Shown here piece after piece: positions 34,993 through 43,086 of a stretch of DNA of 64,000 bases; within the stretch, counting starts at the first letter, position 1, and each line of letters starts with the position of its first letter. The stretch lies in contig CAWBSE010000002.1 in NCBI GenBank assembly GCA_963791425.1, positions 248,001 to 312,000 on the forward strand. The letters are read 5' to 3'. The stretch comes from DATBLE01 sp963791425 (lineage in GTDB: Bacteria > Actinomycetota > Thermoleophilia > Gaiellales > Gaiellaceae). The notes beneath the pieces are model-generated. The model searched no databases. It had not been told where the DNA came from and saw nothing but the letters and a program-made list of their open reading frames with translations. Position numbers and translations under genes: made by a program.

Positions 34993-35540
34993 AAGCGAAC
35001 GTACGCGCGAACGCGCGACGCCAGCTCGGGCGGGTGCTCCTCCTCGAGCACGCGGCGGACGCCCTCGCGTCCGGTCGCGTGGAGAATCCGGCCGTCTCCG
35101 AGCCAGAACGCGATGTGATCGCCGTAGCAGACGAGGTCGCCGCAGCGAAGGTCGGCCTCCGCGACCGGTGTGCCTGCGTCCTCCTGCTCGTCGGCGTCGC
35201 GCGGGACCAGCCGGCCGAGCCGGCGGTAGGCCATGTGCACGAGCCCGGAGCAGTCGATCCCGCGCTCGGTCATCCCGCCCCACTCGTACGGACAGCCGAG
35301 GTAGGCGCGGGCCTCCTCGACCGGATCACCGTCACGCTCGACCAGCCAGTCGCCGGCCGCCGGGCCGCCGAGCGCCTCGGCCCGTACCCAGCCGGGGTAG
35401 TCGTAGGCGGTGCGCACGCGCGCCCAGCCGTCGTCCTCCGACTCGACGTCGAGCGGCTCGTTCGGAAGCGCCTGGGTGACCTGCTCGGCGTCGTCCCGCG
35501 GCTCGGCCCGCAGCGCGGCCAGGTTCAGGCACGTACGCAT
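34989..35540 (-). CDS. NlpC/P60 peptidase with SH3b-like domain
   Basis: 183 residues. The N-terminal SH3-like part ends in DDGWARVRTAYDYPGWV. The peptidase domain has CPYEWGGMTERGIDCSGLVH (catalytic Cys), RCGDLVCYGDHIAFWLGDG (catalytic His) and a polar third residue region ILHATG. There is no signal peptide in the chosen start. A cytoplasmic or unconventionally exported gamma-D-glutamyl endopeptidase acting on peptidoglycan peptides is inferred. It converges on the polysaccharide enzyme gene with a 4-bp overlap. Confidence 0.85.
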   Translation of the reverse strand: MRTCLNLAALRAEPRDDAEQVTQALPNEPLDVESEDDGWARVRTAYDYPGWVRAEALGGPAAGDWLVERDGDPVEEARAYLGCPYEWGGMTERGIDCSGLVHMAYRRLGRLVPRDADEQEDAGTPVAEADLRCGDLVCYGDHIAFWLGDGRILHATGREGVRRVLEEEHPPELASRVRAYVRF

Positions 35541-35553
35541 GCCGTCGATTGTC

Positions 35554-35945
35554 TCAGTTCGAGACGGACACGCCGGCGAACGACTCGGGCCCGAACGGGC
35601 TCGTGATGTACCCCTGCACGGCGCTCCGCAGCGCAACGAATTCCTCGGTGTGCAGGAGCGGGACGCCGGGCAGCGTCGACATGACGCGCTCGTTCGCCTG
35701 CCGGTAGAGCTCGATGCGGTTCGTCCGCGCAGGCTCCCGCGCGGCCTGCCCAAGCAGCGAGAACAGGGTGGGGTCGCTGAAGTCGAACTGCCTCGTCTTC
35801 TGGGAGAAGAACGTCCCGAGGTAGTCGTTCGGGTCGCCGAAGTCGCCCGTCCAGCCGACCCGGTTGAGCTGCCCGGCCCCGGCCGGGTCGGGAGGTACGG
35901 CCGGGAGACGTTGTTCACCGCCTCGAAGCTCGACCTGGACGTCGG
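35554..35945 (-). pseudogene. Relic of peptide ABC transporter substrate-binding protein (SBP_bac_5), C-terminus only
   Basis: About 125 codons with no start. QLNRVGWTGDFGDPNDYLGT, FDFSDPTLFSLLGQAAREPA, NRIELYRQANERVMSTLPGV and LRSAVQGYITSPFGPESFAG match the last fifth of DppA/OppA-type proteins. The 5' side stops abruptly next to the terminator of the upstream sigma gene. About 400 N-terminal residues are missing, which an indel error cannot explain. The remains appear untranslated. Confidence 0.75.
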
Positions 35946-35955
35946 CCGGAAACAG

Positions 35956-35980
35956 AAAGGGCGGCCGGTGGCCGCCCTTT
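35956..35980 (-). terminator. Intrinsic terminator of the sigma factor gene
   Basis: AAAGGGCGGCC and GGCCGCCCTTT form a perfect 11-bp stem around a 3-base loop, 24 bp after the stop of the minus-strand sigma gene. The arm itself ends in TTT, with CTGTTT beyond. Confidence 0.8.
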
Positions 35981-36003
35981 CCGAGGATGCGTGTGCGGCG
36001 AAG

Positions 36004-37077
36004 CTAGGCGGCGACGGACTGCAGGTCGCGCAGTGCTGCGAGCCTTGCAAGAGCCTGTCCTTCGAGCTGCCGGACGCGCTCACGCGTCAGGTCGAGCTCG
36101 TGGCCGATCGCCTCGAGCGTCCAGGGCTCGCCCTCGAAGCCGAACCGCAGCTCGAGGATGCGCCGCTCGCGCTCGGGGAGCGCGTCCAAAGCCTTCCGAA
36201 CCCCTTGTCGGCGAAGCGACTCTTCAGCCTCGTCGAACGGATCGGCGGCCTCGCGGTCGGCGAACAGGTCGCCGAGCTCGCCCTCGTCGTCCGCGCCGAC
36301 CGTCTGGTTCAGCGAGACGGACGCGTGAGCGGCGGAGAGCGCCTCGTCGACGTGCTGGAGCGGAAGTCCGGTGGCCTCGGCCAGCTCGGCCTTCGTCGCT
36401 TCACGGCCGAGCTCGACCTCGAGCCGGCGTGCGGCCCGGCTGAGCTTCTGCTGCCGCTCGACGACGTGGACAGGCACGCGGATCGTGCGCGCGTGGTTGG
36501 CCACGGCGCGCTGCACCGACTGCCGGATCCACCAGGTGGCGTAGGTCGAGAACTTGTAGCCGCGGCGCCAGTCGAACTTCTCGACCGCGCGGTTGAGGCC
36601 CAGCGTCCCCTCCTGGATCAGATCCAGGAACGGCACGCCCAGCCCGCGGTAGCCCTTCGCGATCGACACGACCAGGCGGAGGTTGGACTCGATCATGCGC
36701 CGCTTGGCGGTCGGGTCGCCGCGCTCGATCGCCTTGGCGAGGTAGACCTCCTCGGCAGCGGTCAGGAGCTTGTGGCGGCCAACGTCGGCCAGGAAGAGCT
36801 GAAGGCTGTCGGCTGCGCCGCTGACCGGCCCCGCGTCATACGTCGCGGCGGCTGCGGCAGGGGCAGCAGCTTCGGTGTCCTCGGCGGGCTTGCCGATCTC
36901 GAGGCCGATCGTCTCGAGCTCGCGCGAAAACTGCTCGACCTCGTCCTCGCCGAGGTCGTGCTCCAGCGCGAACGCCTCGATCTCTGCGGGCTCGACGTAG
37001 CCGCGCTCTTCGGCGCCCTCGATCAGCGTGCGAGCCTGATCGCTTTCAAGCAACTCGGTCAACTGATTCTGCGTCAA
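36004..37077 (-). CDS. RNA polymerase primary-type sigma factor (sigma-70, RpoD/HrdB-like)
   Basis: 357 residues. Region 1.1-like start (TELLESDQARTLIEGAEERG), region 1.2 (DSLQLFLADVGRHKLLTAAE), region 2 (SNLRLVVSIAKGYRGLGVPF, then KFSTYATWWIRQSVQRAVAN), region 3 and region 4 (LEAIGHELDLTRERVRQLE) are all present. It should direct RNA polymerase to -10/-35 promoters. The start is TTG at 37077. The presence of region 1.1 suggests this is the housekeeping factor. A 238-bp leader upstream has no gene. A second sigma-70 lies at 49566. Confidence 0.92.
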   Translation of the reverse strand: MTQNQLTELLESDQARTLIEGAEERGYVEPAEIEAFALEHDLGEDEVEQFSRELETIGLEIGKPAEDTEAAAPAAAAATYDAGPVSGAADSLQLFLADVGRHKLLTAAEEVYLAKAIERGDPTAKRRMIESNLRLVVSIAKGYRGLGVPFLDLIQEGTLGLNRAVEKFDWRRGYKFSTYATWWIRQSVQRAVANHARTIRVPVHVVERQQKLSRAARRLEVELGREATKAELAEATGLPLQHVDEALSAAHASVSLNQTVGADDEGELGDLFADREAADPFDEAEESLRRQGVRKALDALPERERRILELRFGFEGEPWTLEAIGHELDLTRERVRQLEGQALARLAALRDLQSVAA

Positions 37078-37315
37078 GTGCTTCTCTTCGTCCTTTCACC
37101 GGCTTCTCGATTCCCAAAACTTTCTCACCCTAACGTGAATCTCCTCGCCGTTCCAGTTGCCTAGCCTGCTTTCAGCCTAGGTCGACCCCGTAAGGGGACT
37201 GTGAAGAAACAAACGCGGGGGTGTGAAGTTGTATTCCGGATGTCCCGGGAGATCCTGGCATTCAAGACGTGCTTCGTACGAAAAGGTTGGCAGGTTCGAG
37301 GGCCGGCGGGGGTGA

Positions 37316-39868
37316 CTACTTCCGCCCCCGAGGGCGCTTCTTTGCCGGCCCCTTCGAGCGTCGCTCGGCGAGCAACTCGATCGCCCGGTCGAGCGTGAGC
37401 GATTCAACTGCGTCTCCGGCCCGAAGGCTTGCATTGGTCTCGCCGTCGGTCACGTATGGACCAAATCGGCCGTCCTTGACCACAACTGGACGCCCGGACG
37501 AGGGTTCTGGCCCCATCTCGCGCAGCGGCGGCTTCGCCGCGCCGCGCCCCCGGCGGGTCTTCGGGGCGGCGAGCAGCGCGTTCGCATGGTCGAGATCGAT
37601 GGAGAAGATCTGCTCCTCGCTCTCGAGCGAACGGGTGTCGGTGCCGCGCTTGATGAACGGCCCGTAGCGCCCATTCATCGCCAGCACCTCCTCGCCGTCG
37701 GACACGCCGACCACCCGCGGCAGCGACAGGAGCCGGACCGCGTCGTCGAGCGTGACCGTCTCCGGCGTCATCGTCGACATGAGCGACGCCGTGCGCGGCT
37801 TCTCCTCCGAGCCCTCGGGAAGCTCCTCGGTGATGTACGGCCCGTACCGGCCGCTGCGCAGCACGACCGACAACCCCGTCTCGGGATGCTGCCCGAGCTC
37901 GCGCGCATCGCCGGGAGCGGCGAGCAGCTCCTCGGCGCGCGCCGGCGTGAGCTCGTCGGGGACGATGTCCTCGGGCAGCGAAGCTCGCGAGTCGCCGCGC
38001 TCCAGGTACGGCCCGTACTTCCCGACGCGCACGACGATGTCGCTGCCGGGCAGCTCGATCGAGTTGACGGCGCGCGCGTCGATCTCGTCCAGGTGGTCGG
38101 TGACCATCGCGTGCAGCCCGGGCTCGCCGTTCTCGCCCTTGTAGAACCGCGTCAGCCAGTCGACCCGCTGCTCCTCGCCGGAGGCGATCTTGTCGAGATC
38201 GTCCTCCATGCTGGCGGTGAAGCCGTAGTCGACGAGCTTCGAGTAGTGCTCCTCGAGCAGCTTCGTCACCGCGAACGCGAGGAACGTCGGGACGAGGGCT
38301 GTCCCCTTCTTCACCACATAGCCGCGGTCGAGGATCGTGCCGAGGATCGACGCGTACGTCGACGGCCGGCCGATGCCGCGGTCCTCCAGCGCCTTGACCA
38401 GAGTCGCCTCGGTGTAGCGCGCCGGCGGCGAGGTCTCGTGGCCCTGCGGCTCGAGCGAGCGCGGCTCGACCTTGTCGCCCGGCTTCAGCGGCGGCAGGCG
38501 GCGCTCCTCGTCGTCCTCGGGCGTCTCGTCGCGGCCCTCCTCGTACGCGGCGAGGAAGCCGCGGAAGGTGATCACGGTGCCGCTGACGCCGAACTCCGCA
38601 TCCTCGTCCGTGGTCGATTTCGCTCCGACCCTCACCGAGACGGTCTGCCCGCGGGCGTCGGCCATCTGCGAGGCGACCGTCCGCATCCAGACCAGCTCGT
38701 ACAGCGACTGCTCGTCGCGGTCGAGCTCGCCCTTGACCTCTTCGGGGAGACGGAAGCGGTCGCCCGCAGGGCGGATCGCCTCGTGGGCCTCCTGCGCGTT
38801 CTTCACCTTGCGGTCGTAGCGCCGCGGGGCGTCCGGGACGTGGTCGTCGCCGTAGAGCTCGCGCGCCTGCGTCCGTGCCGCGGTCAGCGCCGTCTCGGAC
38901 AGCGTCGTCGAGTCGGTGCGCATGTAGGTGATGTAGCCGCGCTCGTACAGCCGCTGGGCGACGCGCATCGTCGTCTGCGCGGTGAAGCGCAGCTTGCGGC
39001 CCCCCTCCTGCTGGAGCGTCGAGGTCATGAACGGCGCAGCCGGACGGCGGGTGTACGGCTTCTCGTCGACGGAGCGGACGGTGAAGTCCGCGCCGTCGAG
39101 ACGGGCGGCGAGCCCGCGCGCGTCCTCCTCGGCGAGCTGCCGGGCCTCGCCCTTCAGCTTCCCGTCCTGCCCGAAGTCGCGGCCCTGCGCGATGCGCTTG
39201 CCGTCGAGCGCGACCAGCCGCGCCGTGAAGCTCTCGGGATCGAAGAGGCCCTCGATGTCCCAGTAGGCGGCGAGGACGAACAGCATCCGCTCGCGTTCGC
39301 GCTCGACCACCAGCCGCGTCGCCACCGACTGCACGCGGCCGGCCGACAGCCGCGGCATCACCTTCTTCCACAGCACCGGCGAGACCTCGTAGCCGTAGAG
39401 ACGGTCGAGGATCCGGCGCGTCTCCTGCGAGTCGACCAGGCGCTCGTCGATCGGGCGCGGCTTGTCGAGCGCGTCCTGGATCGCCTGCTTCGTGATCTCG
39501 TGGAAGACCATCCGCGTCGCGGGCACCTTCGGCTGCAGCGTCTGGAACAGATGCCAGGCGATCGCCTCGCCCTCGCGGTCCTCGTCCGTCGCGAGCAGCA
39601 ACTCGTCGGCGTCCTTCAGCTTGCGCTTCAGATCGGCGACGACCTTCTTCTTGTCCGGATCGACGATGTAGTACGGCTCGAACCCGTCGTCGACCGCGAC
39701 GCCCATGGCGCCGAACCGCTCCCGCTTGTCCTTGGGGACGTCGGAGGCGCGCTCCGGGAGGTCGCGAATGTGGCCGATGCTCGACTCGACCATGTAGTCG
39801 GAACCGAGGTAGCCGGCGATGGTCTTTGCCTTCGCAGGCGACTCGACGATGACGAGTTTCTTGGCCAT
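37316..39868 (-). CDS. topA: DNA topoisomerase I
   Basis: 850 residues, intact. Toprim domain at the start (VIVESPAKAKTIAGYLGSDY; LLLATDEDREGEAIAWHLF with the metal DxDxE-type acidic residues). The active tyrosine is Tyr315 in GYITYMRTDSTTLSE, as in E. coli TopA ITYMRTDS. Instead of zinc fingers the C-terminus has repeats with R/K-Y/F-G-P-Y/F (GKYGPYLERG, GRYGPYITEE, GRYGPFIKRG, GRFGPYVTDG) and a basic tail, the actinobacterial arrangement. It relaxes negative supercoils behind polymerases. It is followed by the sigma gene on the same strand. Confidence 0.96.
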   Translation of the reverse strand: MAKKLVIVESPAKAKTIAGYLGSDYMVESSIGHIRDLPERASDVPKDKRERFGAMGVAVDDGFEPYYIVDPDKKKVVADLKRKLKDADELLLATDEDREGEAIAWHLFQTLQPKVPATRMVFHEITKQAIQDALDKPRPIDERLVDSQETRRILDRLYGYEVSPVLWKKVMPRLSAGRVQSVATRLVVERERERMLFVLAAYWDIEGLFDPESFTARLVALDGKRIAQGRDFGQDGKLKGEARQLAEEDARGLAARLDGADFTVRSVDEKPYTRRPAAPFMTSTLQQEGGRKLRFTAQTTMRVAQRLYERGYITYMRTDSTTLSETALTAARTQARELYGDDHVPDAPRRYDRKVKNAQEAHEAIRPAGDRFRLPEEVKGELDRDEQSLYELVWMRTVASQMADARGQTVSVRVGAKSTTDEDAEFGVSGTVITFRGFLAAYEEGRDETPEDDEERRLPPLKPGDKVEPRSLEPQGHETSPPARYTEATLVKALEDRGIGRPSTYASILGTILDRGYVVKKGTALVPTFLAFAVTKLLEEHYSKLVDYGFTASMEDDLDKIASGEEQRVDWLTRFYKGENGEPGLHAMVTDHLDEIDARAVNSIELPGSDIVVRVGKYGPYLERGDSRASLPEDIVPDELTPARAEELLAAPGDARELGQHPETGLSVVLRSGRYGPYITEELPEGSEEKPRTASLMSTMTPETVTLDDAVRLLSLPRVVGVSDGEEVLAMNGRYGPFIKRGTDTRSLESEEQIFSIDLDHANALLAAPKTRRGRGAAKPPLREMGPEPSSGRPVVVKDGRFGPYVTDGETNASLRAGDAVESLTLDRAIELLAERRSKGPAKKRPRGRK

Positions 39869-39950
39869 TGCGCGGACACGTTAGCGGCGAAGGCGAACGT
39901 CGCCAGCCGACGTGACACTCCCGTCGCACCGCAATACTGCGGTTTCAGCC

Positions 39951-40562
39951 ATGGCCATGCCCTTCTACAGCTTCGTTGCAATCGCCTCCTGGCCGGTGCT
40001 GCGCGGGGTCTACCGCCTCGACGCGCAGGGCCTCGAGAACCTGCCCGCCGAGGGCGGTTTCGTCCTCGCCGCGAACCACACGTCGAACTTCGACCCGTGG
40101 CCGCTCGGGCTCCCGCTCTGGCCGAAACGGCAGCTGTTCTTCATGGGCAAGGTCGAGCTGTTCAACCCGGTCCTCGGCCCGTTGCTGCGCGCCGGGGGCG
40201 CCTTCCCGGTGCGCCGCGGCGAGGCCGACCTGGAGGCGATCGCGAAGGCGGAGGAGCTCTGCCGCGCCGGCGGCGTCGTCGCGATGTTCCCGGAGGGGAC
40301 GCGCCAGCGGAAGGGGCTGCGCAAGAAGTTCGAGCACCGGCCGCGCACCGGCTCGGCGCGGATCGCGTTCACCGCCGGGGTGCCGCTCGTCCCGGCCGCG
40401 ATCAAGGGCATGGACCGGCTCTCACGGTTCGCGCAACTCAAGGTCGCCTACGGCAAGCCGATCGAGACCGGCGACCTGGCCGATCTCCCACCGCGTGATG
40501 CCCAGCAGGTCGCGACCGACCGTCTGATGGAGCAGGTGTACACGCTCTACGAGGCGCTTTGA
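39951..40562 (+). CDS. 1-acylglycerol-3-phosphate acyltransferase (PlsC-like)
   Basis: 203 residues. Acyltransferase motif I is LAANHTSNFDPWPLGLP (HxxxxD form N-H-T-S-N-F-D). Motif II region is KVELFNPVLGPLLRAGGAFP with VRRGEAD. Motif III is VVAMFPEGTRQRKG, and the tail is VPLVPAAIKGMDR. It acylates lysophosphatidate or a related lipid at the membrane face. The start is ATG 39951. Its stop overlaps the next gene (TTGA). Confidence 0.88.
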   Translation: MAMPFYSFVAIASWPVLRGVYRLDAQGLENLPAEGGFVLAANHTSNFDPWPLGLPLWPKRQLFFMGKVELFNPVLGPLLRAGGAFPVRRGEADLEAIAKAEELCRAGGVVAMFPEGTRQRKGLRKKFEHRPRTGSARIAFTAGVPLVPAAIKGMDRLSRFAQLKVAYGKPIETGDLADLPPRDAQQVATDRLMEQVYTLYEAL

Positions 40563-41398
40563 CCGACCCCCGCCCGCTGCTCGCCGTCGACGGCGACTCG
40601 CTCGCCCACCGCGCCTACCACGGACTGCCGAAGACGATGACGAGCACGAACGGCCGGCCGTCGGGTGCGCTCGTCGGCTTCGCCAACTTCATGCTGCGCC
40701 TGTGGCAGGCCGAGCAGCCGCGCGCGGTCGTCGTCGGCTGGGACACCCTCAGCGTCCCGACCTACCGCAACGAGGCGTTTCCCTCGTACCAGAGCGGCCG
40801 CCAGTTCGACGACGCGCTGGTCGAGCAGCTCGACCTGCTGCCGGAGCTCGTCCGCTCGATGGGCTTCGTCGCCGCGAAGGCGCCCGGGTACGAGGCCGAC
40901 GACTTCCTCGCCGCCGCCGTCGCGCAGGAGGAGTCGCGCAAGGGACTCACCCTCGTCGCCACCTCCGACCGTGACGCCTTCCAGCTCGTCAGCGACCGCA
41001 CCACCATCCTCCAGCCGGTCAAGGGCGTCTCGGAGCTCGCGCGGATCGGGGTCGAGCAGGTGAAAGAGCGGTACGGCGTGCTGCCGGCGCAGGTGCCCGA
41101 CTTCATCGCGCTGCGCGGCGACCCGTCCGACAAGCTGCCGGGCGCCCGCGGGATCGGGCCGAAGACGGCGGCGTCGATTCTCGCCGAGCACGGCACGCTC
41201 GACGCAGTGCTCGACACCGGACGGTTCTCGGCGGAGCGGGAGGACTTGCTGCTCTACCGGCGAATAGCCACGATGGACGCCTCCGCTCCTCTCCCCTCCC
41301 TGACCGACCAAACGCCCGACTGGGCGGAGGCGTCCTCTCTTTCGGAGTCCTGGGGCCTCGGCAATCTCGCCGGCCGGTTCGAGGCGCTGGTCGGCTGA
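40559..41398 (+). CDS. 5'-3' exonuclease (PolA N-terminal/flap nuclease family)
   Basis: 279 residues, a stand-alone version of the Pol I 5' nuclease. N-terminal LLAVDGDSLAHRAYHGLP carries the metal aspartate. Y-shaped arch residues are in PTYRNEAFPSYQSGR. GYEADDFLAAAVAQEESRKG and LVATSDRDAFQLVSDRT give the acidic cluster. The helix-hairpin-helix region is GDPSDKLPGARGIGPKTAAS. It removes RNA primers or flaps. TTG start at 40559, coupled to the acyltransferase. Confidence 0.9.
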   Translation: MTDPRPLLAVDGDSLAHRAYHGLPKTMTSTNGRPSGALVGFANFMLRLWQAEQPRAVVVGWDTLSVPTYRNEAFPSYQSGRQFDDALVEQLDLLPELVRSMGFVAAKAPGYEADDFLAAAVAQEESRKGLTLVATSDRDAFQLVSDRTTILQPVKGVSELARIGVEQVKERYGVLPAQVPDFIALRGDPSDKLPGARGIGPKTAASILAEHGTLDAVLDTGRFSAEREDLLLYRRIATMDASAPLPSLTDQTPDWAEASSLSESWGLGNLAGRFEALVG

Positions 41399-41399
41399 C

Positions 41400-42245
41400 G
41401 TGGACGTCCTCAGTCACGAGGCGCTTGCGCGGCTGCACCCGACGGGGCACCACCCGGAGTCGCCGCGCCGGCTGACCGCGCTGCTCGAGGCGGTCGGCGA
41501 ATGGACGGAGGTGCGGTCGGCGACGGTCGAGCAGATCGAGCGCTGTCACACCGTCGAGCACGTCGCGCGGATCCGGGCGATCGACGGCGACACCTGGCTG
41601 GACGGCGACACGCCCGCGTCGGTGACCAGCTTCGAGGCGGCGATGCTCTCCGCGGGTGGTGCGATCGAGGCCGCGCGCACGGGCGGCTTCGCGCTCGTCC
41701 GCCCGCCGGGCCACCACGCGCCGGCCGACCGCGCGATGGGCTTCTGCCTGTTCAACAACGCGGCGGTCGCCGCTCGCGCGCTGCAGGCCGAGGACGGCCT
41801 CGAGCGCGTGGCGATCCTCGACTGGGACGTCCACCACGGAAACGGGACGCAGGACATCTTCTGGGACGACCCGACCGTCCTCTACGTGTCGCTGCACCAA
41901 TGGCCGTTCTATCCGGGCACCGGCCGGCCGGGCGAGGGGAACGACACGACCGTGAACGTCCCGCTGCCCGCCGGATCCGGCAACGAGGACTACGTCCGCG
42001 CGTTCGAGGACATCGTCGAACCGGCCGTGATCGGCTTCGAGCCCGATCTGCTGATCGTCTCCGCCGGCTTCGACGCCCACACCGACGACCCACTCGCCGG
42101 GATGGAGGTGACCGGTCTCGGGTTCCGCGAGCTGGCCCGCCGCTGCACCGGCCTCGCGCCGCGCGTCGCCGCGGTGCTCGAGGGCGGCTACAACCTCGAG
42201 ACCCTGCCGGGGCTCGTGCATGCCGCGCTCGACGGGTTCTCGTGA
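41400..42245 (+). CDS. Histone deacetylase-family hydrolase
   Basis: 281 residues, intact. The zinc-dependent arginase/HDAC fold shows GHHPESPRRLTALLEAVGEW, FALVRPPGHHAPADRAMGF (paired histidines), AILDWDVHHGNGTQDIFW (zinc Asp/His), and LIVSAGFDAHTDDPLAGMEV (second zinc Asp), with the tyrosine in EGGYNLE. Bacterial members act on acetylated amines, acetoin-related proteins or polyamines. The target is unknown. GTG start one base after the exonuclease stop. Confidence 0.9.
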   Translation: MDVLSHEALARLHPTGHHPESPRRLTALLEAVGEWTEVRSATVEQIERCHTVEHVARIRAIDGDTWLDGDTPASVTSFEAAMLSAGGAIEAARTGGFALVRPPGHHAPADRAMGFCLFNNAAVAARALQAEDGLERVAILDWDVHHGNGTQDIFWDDPTVLYVSLHQWPFYPGTGRPGEGNDTTVNVPLPAGSGNEDYVRAFEDIVEPAVIGFEPDLLIVSAGFDAHTDDPLAGMEVTGLGFRELARRCTGLAPRVAAVLEGGYNLETLPGLVHAALDGFS

Positions 42246-42259
42246 CGTCCCGAAAAGCA

Positions 42260-42284
42260 AGACCGGCCCTTTCGGGGCCGGTCT
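42260..42284 (+). terminator. Terminator-like hairpin after deacetylase operon
   Basis: AGACCGGCCC and GGGCCGGTCT form a perfect 10-bp stem with a 5-base loop, 15 bp after the stop. No U-tract follows, as is common in high-GC actinomycetes. The next 95 bp, up to 42380, hold no recognisable gene. Confidence 0.65.
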
Positions 42285-42379
42285 GCGCGCCTGGCTGTCG
42301 TGGCCACCACCACCACAGAGACCCAATCGCTGCTTACGGATCATCGGCAATCCGGGCCTTGCCGGCATCACCCGCGGTA

Positions 42380-42396
42380 TCACCCAGGGTGGGTGA
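42380..42396 (-). terminator. Small hairpin after the response regulator gene
   Basis: TCACCCA and TGGGTGA pair around a 3-base loop, 3 bp beyond the stop on the minus strand. The stem is short (7 bp) and no T-run follows, so function is uncertain. Confidence 0.4.
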
Positions 42397-42399
42397 ACT

Positions 42400-43044
42400 T
42401 CAGCGTCGGGCGGTGGCGAGCGTCTCGAGCGCGGCGCGGCGCGAGGACACGCCGAGCTTACGCAGGAGGCTCTTCACGTGCGAGCGGACCGTGTGCTCGG
42501 AGATGAAGAGACGGTGTGCGATCTCGTCCGTGCCGAGATGCTCGTCGAGCAGCAGAAGGACCTCGACTTCGCGGGCGCTGAGTTGTTCCGCGATCACGTC
42601 GGGAACGCCGGAGTCGAGATGGCCACCCTCGCGGACGCGGTCGAGCAGTCGCCGCGCGACCTCACCTGAGAGCGCCGCCTCGCCGTGCGCGACGCCTTCG
42701 AGGAACTCGGCGATCCGCTCCGGCGGCTCGGTCTTGAGCAGGTAGCCGGCCGCCCCGGCGCGGATCGCGGCCAGCAAATTCTCTTCGGTGCCCGACGCGG
42801 TCAGGACCACGACCTCGCTGTTGGGCGCCGCCGCACGCACCCTCGGCAGGGCCTCGAGGCCTCCGCCGCCCGGCATCGTCAGGTCGAGCAGGACGAGGTC
42901 GGGCTGGAGCTCGCGCGCCCGCTCGACCGCCTCGTGGCCGTCGGAGGCCTCCCCCACGACCGGGAACGAGTGCTGCTCGAGCAGGCCGGCCAGCGCCGCA
43001 CGCGTCAGCGGATGGTCGTCGACGATGAGCGTGCGCCGTCCCAT
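42400..43044 (-). CDS. NarL/LuxR-type response regulator
   Basis: 214 residues. Receiver domain: TLIVDDHPLTRAALAGLLEQ (acidic pocket), DLVLLDLTMPGGGGLEALPR (phosphoacceptor Asp), VVVLTASGTEENLLAAIRAG and LLKTE (conserved Lys). DNA-binding HTH at the C-terminus: LSAREVEVLLLLDEHLGTDE, then IAHRLFISEHTVRSHVKSLL. It is divergent from its probable histidine kinase across 42 bp, a rarer arrangement than a kinase-regulator operon. Confidence 0.92.
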   Translation of the reverse strand: MGRRTLIVDDHPLTRAALAGLLEQHSFPVVGEASDGHEAVERARELQPDLVLLDLTMPGGGGLEALPRVRAAAPNSEVVVLTASGTEENLLAAIRAGAAGYLLKTEPPERIAEFLEGVAHGEAALSGEVARRLLDRVREGGHLDSGVPDVIAEQLSAREVEVLLLLDEHLGTDEIAHRLFISEHTVRSHVKSLLRKLGVSSRRAALETLATARR

Positions 43045-43086
43045 GTTCTGCTTATCGGCAGAAGCTGCGCTGCCGACAAGAGGGGT

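Noticed and set aside
37186..37197. CCCCGTAAGGGG hairpin in the topA-sigma gap
   Set aside because: Only a 4-bp stem and no T-run; too weak to call a terminator. The 238-bp gap otherwise shows no gene.
37586..40498. 970-codon plus-strand open frame opposite topA
   Set aside because: Low-complexity shadow of topA; contains no recognisable motif and covers the start of an unrelated gene in another frame.
42285..42379. CAC-rich stretch after the deacetylase terminator
   Set aside because: Short simple sequence without pairing or an ORF; not a tRNA or repeat array.
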